DNA of 64,000 bases from Phoebastria nigripes (lineage: Eukaryota; Chordata; Aves; Procellariiformes; Diomedeidae). Positions 61,465-64,000 of the stretch are shown here, piece after piece. The stretch's first letter is position 1. Each line of letters starts with the position of its first letter. The position numbers and the translations under genes are program-made. The notes beneath the pieces are model-generated. The model was not told the origin of the DNA. It saw nothing but the letters and a program-made list of their open reading frames with translations, and searched no databases. The stretch spans positions 3,037,920 to 3,101,919 of the forward strand of contig JAYKAV010002955.1 in NCBI GenBank assembly GCA_035582835.1. Direction: 5' to 3'.

Positions 61465-61601
61465 CTGTCCCTTTCTTCCAGCTCAGGGGGCTGGGTACCT
61501 GAAGAACAACTGGTCTTAGTCTTAAAGACTGAGGCAAAGAAGGCATTAAGTACCTCAGCCTTTTCCTCATCCTTTGTCACTGTGTTTCCCACCACATCCA
61601 A
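61143..61601 (-). pseudogene. CR1 ORF2, N-terminal part of the reverse transcriptase
   Basis: Minus-strand frame with KAEVLNAFFASVF, then EQNEAPIIQGEMVSDLLHHL, KSMGPNGIHPRMVGVLTKPL (fingers motif; the other copy has PDGIHPR) and [13 protein letters not shown], the start of the CR1 RT. After MMPIYKEGPE it loses frame because of one extra T compared with the duplicate unit, and the RT continues in the frame ending at 59048. The change from PDG to PNG in the fingers motif is a further sign of decay. Confidence 0.85.
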
Positions 61602-61819
61602 TAAAGGATGGAGATTCTTTTAGCCCTCCTTTTATTGTTAATGTATTTATAGAAATATTCTTTATTGCCTTTTACAGCAGTAGCCAGATTAAGTTCTAGC
61701 TGGGCTTTGGCCATTCTAGTTTTCTCCCTGCGTAACCTCACAACATCCTTGTAGTCCTCCTGAGTTGCCTGCCCCTTGTTCCAAAGGTCATAAACTCTCC
61801 TTTTTTCCCTGAGTTCCAA
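61577..61819 (-). pseudogene. CR1 ORF2, linker between endonuclease and RT
   Basis: The frame contains LREKRRVYDLWNKGQATQED, LELNLATAVKGNKEYFYKYI and NNKRRAKRI, the basic, helix-rich linker that joins endonuclease and RT in CR1. The DNA from 62068 to 61820 continues the same region (for example KGVQEGWTFFKKETLKAQEQ) but is interrupted by several stops, so the pieces belong to one decayed ORF2. Confidence 0.8.
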
Positions 61820-62068
61820 CCAAAGCTCTCTGTTCAGCCAGGCCAGTCTTCCTCCCCACCAGCTCGTCTTTCAGCACACAGGGATGGCCTGCTCCTGCGC
61901 CTTTAAGGTTTCCTTCTTGAAGAATGTCCAGCCTTCCTGGACTCCTTTGTCCTTCAGCAATGCCTCCTAAGGGACTCTGTCAACCAGGCTCCTAAACAGG
62001 GCAAAGTCTGCCCTCCGGAAGTGCAAGGTGGCAGTTCTGCTGACCCCTCTCCTTACTTATGCAAAAAT

Positions 62069-62896
62069 TTAAAACTCTATCATTTCCTGATCTCTGTGCC
62101 CAAGACAGCCTCCAACCATCACATCACCCACCAGTCCTTCTCTGTTCACAAACAACAGGTCAAGCGGAGCGCCTTCCCTAGTTAGTTCGCTCACCAGCTG
62201 TGTCAGGAAGTTATCTTCCACACACTCCAGGAACCTCCTAGACCGTTTCCTCTCTGCTGTGTTGTATTTCCAGCAGACATCTGGTAAGTTGAAGTCCCCC
62301 ACGAGAACAAGGGCTAGGGATTACGAGACTTCTCCTGGCTGCTTATAGAAGATTTCATCTGCCTCTTCATCCTGGTTGGGTGGTCTATAACAGACTCCCA
62401 CCATGATATCTGCCTTGTTGGCCTTCCCCCTGATTCTTACACATAAACAATCAACCCTATCGTCACCATCATTAAACTCTAGACAATCAAAATACTCCCT
62501 AACATACAGGGCTACCCCACTGCCTCTCCTTCCCTGACTGTCCCTTCTGAAGGGTTTATAGCCATCCATTGCAGCACTCCAGTTGTGCAAGTCATCCCNC
62601 CATGTTTCCCTGATGGCANCNATATCATAGTTTGCCTGCTGCACAATGGCTTCCAGCTCCTCCTGTTTGTTGTCCATGCTGCATGCATTGGTGTGGCTGC
62701 ACTTCAGTTGGACTATTGATCCCGCCACCTTTTTTGGGGGAGAAGTCCTAATTCCTNCGTGACCATTCTCAGGTGCTTCCATGGTTTCTAACACATCAAT
62801 AACCCTTGCATCTTTGCTGCCGCATGGCTCTCCATCCCCTACGTCCACTGAGGCGGCAGCCTGAAGGACCTTGCTAGCACACAATCCCTCAAGCAT
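62069..62896 (-). pseudogene. CR1 ORF2, APE-like endonuclease domain
   Basis: One minus-strand frame interrupted by a single TAA at about 62318-62320. In order it has CSHTNACSMDNKQEELEAI, AIRETW (metal-binding Glu), RGSGVALYVREYFDCLEF, VGVCYRPPNQDEEADE, then GDFNLPDVCW (Asp/Asn catalytic pair) and VMVGGCLGHRDQEMIEF. This is the apurinic-endonuclease-like fold that nicks target DNA to prime reverse transcription. APE-type enzymes end in an SDH triad motif; here the corresponding residues read RDQ, so the catalytic His is replaced by Gln. Together with the stop this makes the enzyme inactive. Three ambiguous bases cluster near AIRETW. Confidence 0.9.
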
Positions 62897-62958
62897 TGGC
62901 GTGCCACCNCCAGCCTTACCTCTAGTGAGCCTCCTTTTATCCCTTTCCCCCTTCCAAT

Positions 62959-63126
62959 CTAGGTTAAAGCTCTTTCAGTGAGCCCTGCTGACTCCTGTGC
63001 AAAGATCCTTTTCCCCCTTTGAGACAGGTGTACCCCGACTGTCACCAGCAGGCCTGGTGTCATATAAACTGACCCGTGATCAAAAAACCCCACATTCTGC
63101 TGGTGACACCAGGCTTGGAGCCAGGT
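62959..63126 (-). pseudogene. CR1 ORF1 C terminus, SGNH-esterase-like (partial)
   Basis: From the gap edge an uninterrupted minus-strand frame of 55 codons reads AWCHQQNVGFFDHGSVYM, then VTVGVHLSQRGKRIFAQE, and ends in TAG at 62961-62959. This is the C-terminal end of CR1 ORF1, which in birds carries an SGNH/GDSL-esterase-like domain. Block V of that fold is DxxH; here it reads VGVH, so His is kept but the Asp position is Val. The N-terminal part lies in the gap. About 60 bases separate this stop from the first recognisable ORF2 frame at 62896. Confidence 0.7.
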
Positions 63127-63128
63127 AT

Positions 63129-64000
63129 NNNNNNNNNNNNNNNNNNNNNNNNNNNNNNNNNNNNNNNNNNNNNNNNNNNNNNNNNNNNNNNNNNNNNNNN
63201 NNNNNNNNNNNNNNNNNNNNNNNNNNNNNNNNNNNNNNNNNNNNNNNNNNNNNNNNNNNNNNNNNNNNNNNNNNNNNNNNNNNNNNNNNNNNNNNNNNNN
63301 NNNNNNNNNNNNNNNNNNNNNNNNNNNNNNNNNNNNNNNNNNNNNNNNNNNNNNNNNNNNNNNNNNNNNNNNNNNNNNNNNNNNNNNNNNNNNNNNNNNN
63401 NNNNNNNNNNNNNNNNNNNNNNNNNNNNNNNNNNNNNNNNNNNNNNNNNNNNNNNNNNNNNNNNNNNNNNNNNNNNNNNNNNNNNNNNNNNNNNNNNNNN
63501 NNNNNNNNNNNNNNNNNNNNNNNNNNNNNNNNNNNNNNNNNNNNNNNNNNNNNNNNNNNNNNNNNNNNNNNNNNNNNNNNNNNNNNNNNNNNNNNNNNNN
63601 NNNNNNNNNNNNNNNNNNNNNNNNNNNNNNNNNNNNNNNNNNNNNNNNNNNNNNNNNNNNNNNNNNNNNNNNNNNNNNNNNNNNNNNNNNNNNNNNNNNN
63701 NNNNNNNNNNNNNNNNNNNNNNNNNNNNNNNNNNNNNNNNNNNNNNNNNNNNNNNNNNNNNNNNNNNNNNNNNNNNNNNNNNNNNNNNNNNNNNNNNNNN
63801 NNNNNNNNNNNNNNNNNNNNNNNNNNNNNNNNNNNNNNNNNNNNNNNNNNNNNNNNNNNNNNNNNNNNNNNNNNNNNNNNNNNNNNNNNNNNNNNNNNNN
63901 NNNNNNNNNNNNNNNNNNNNNNNNNNNNNNNNNNNNNNNNNNNNNNNNNNNNNNNNNNNNNNNNNNNNNNNNNNNNNNNNNNNNNNNNNNNNNNNNNNNN
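63129..64000. other. Assembly gap
   Basis: 872 consecutive N run to the window end, starting inside CR1 ORF1. The rest of ORF1 and the 5' UTR, if present, would lie here, and repeat-induced assembly failure is a likely cause. Confidence 1.

Larger units (their letters stand above)
58954..63128 (-). mobile_element. Long CR1 LINE, ORF1 end plus ORF2, internally duplicated, cut by gap
   Basis: On the minus strand the element runs from the gap edge through the end of ORF1 (62959-63126), the ORF2 endonuclease (62069-62896), a linker, the reverse transcriptase (to 59048) and a 3' UTR ending in ATTCTATG-type octamers (58954-58977). This is the full CR1 order, so the copy was long; its 5' part lies in or beyond the gap. 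An internal tandem duplication adds about 0.9 kb. Stops, a one-base frameshift and altered catalytic residues show it is inactive. No target-site duplication can be assessed because the 5' end is missing; CR1 usually leaves none. Confidence 0.95.

Noticed and set aside
1..64000. CRISPR arrays, bacterial operons, riboswitches, prophage
   Set aside because: Composition, LINE/LTR content and lack of dense open frames show vertebrate nuclear DNA; no regularly spaced short repeats were seen.

Overview
This window looks like an A+T-rich, gene-poor stretch of a bird genome, either a gene desert or the inside of a very long intron. I found no exon series, conserved protein domain, rRNA or tRNA gene. 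The avian call rests on three things: CR1 retrotransposons are the main recognisable repeat and carry the octamer tail and ORF1/ORF2 layout typical of birds; a compact solo LTR belongs to a type I associate with bird (probably neoavian) genomes; and Alu, L1 or B-type repeats are absent. Single ambiguous bases are scattered throughout, and the last 872 bases are an assembly gap.

Layout. 1-460: a short CR1 3' end on the plus strand. 2500-2578: a very long T tract. 4.94-5.45 kb: an old repeat whose roughly 150-175 bp unit occurs three times. 24.85-25.63 kb, minus strand: a heavily decayed reverse-transcriptase relic that reads like the Dong/R4 LINE clade rather than CR1. 29.36-29.62 kb: a second short CR1 3' end on the minus strand. 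37.34-37.90 kb, minus strand: the longest open frame outside CR1, unrecognised, starting just after a good splice-acceptor-like sequence. 48.5-48.9 kb: a locally CpG-rich patch holding a juxtaposed 3'/5' splice-site motif, a 44-codon frame with a strong start context and a perfect 17-bp hairpin. 52,116-52,642: a solo LTR with near-perfect 5-bp target-site duplications. 58,954-63,128, minus strand: a long CR1 with the end of ORF1 (SGNH-esterase-like) and most of ORF2 (endonuclease plus reverse transcriptase). It is broken by stops, a frameshift and loss of apparent catalytic residues, and has an in-frame tandem duplication of about 0.9 kb inside the reverse transcriptase. It runs into the gap.

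Nothing here forms a working pathway. The biology is a layered record of retrotransposon insertions in old, mostly anonymous non-coding DNA. The best leads are the Dong/R4-like relic, the internally duplicated CR1, the 48.5-48.9 kb cluster and a few regulatory-looking motif clusters. All recognition was by eye; no database search was possible.
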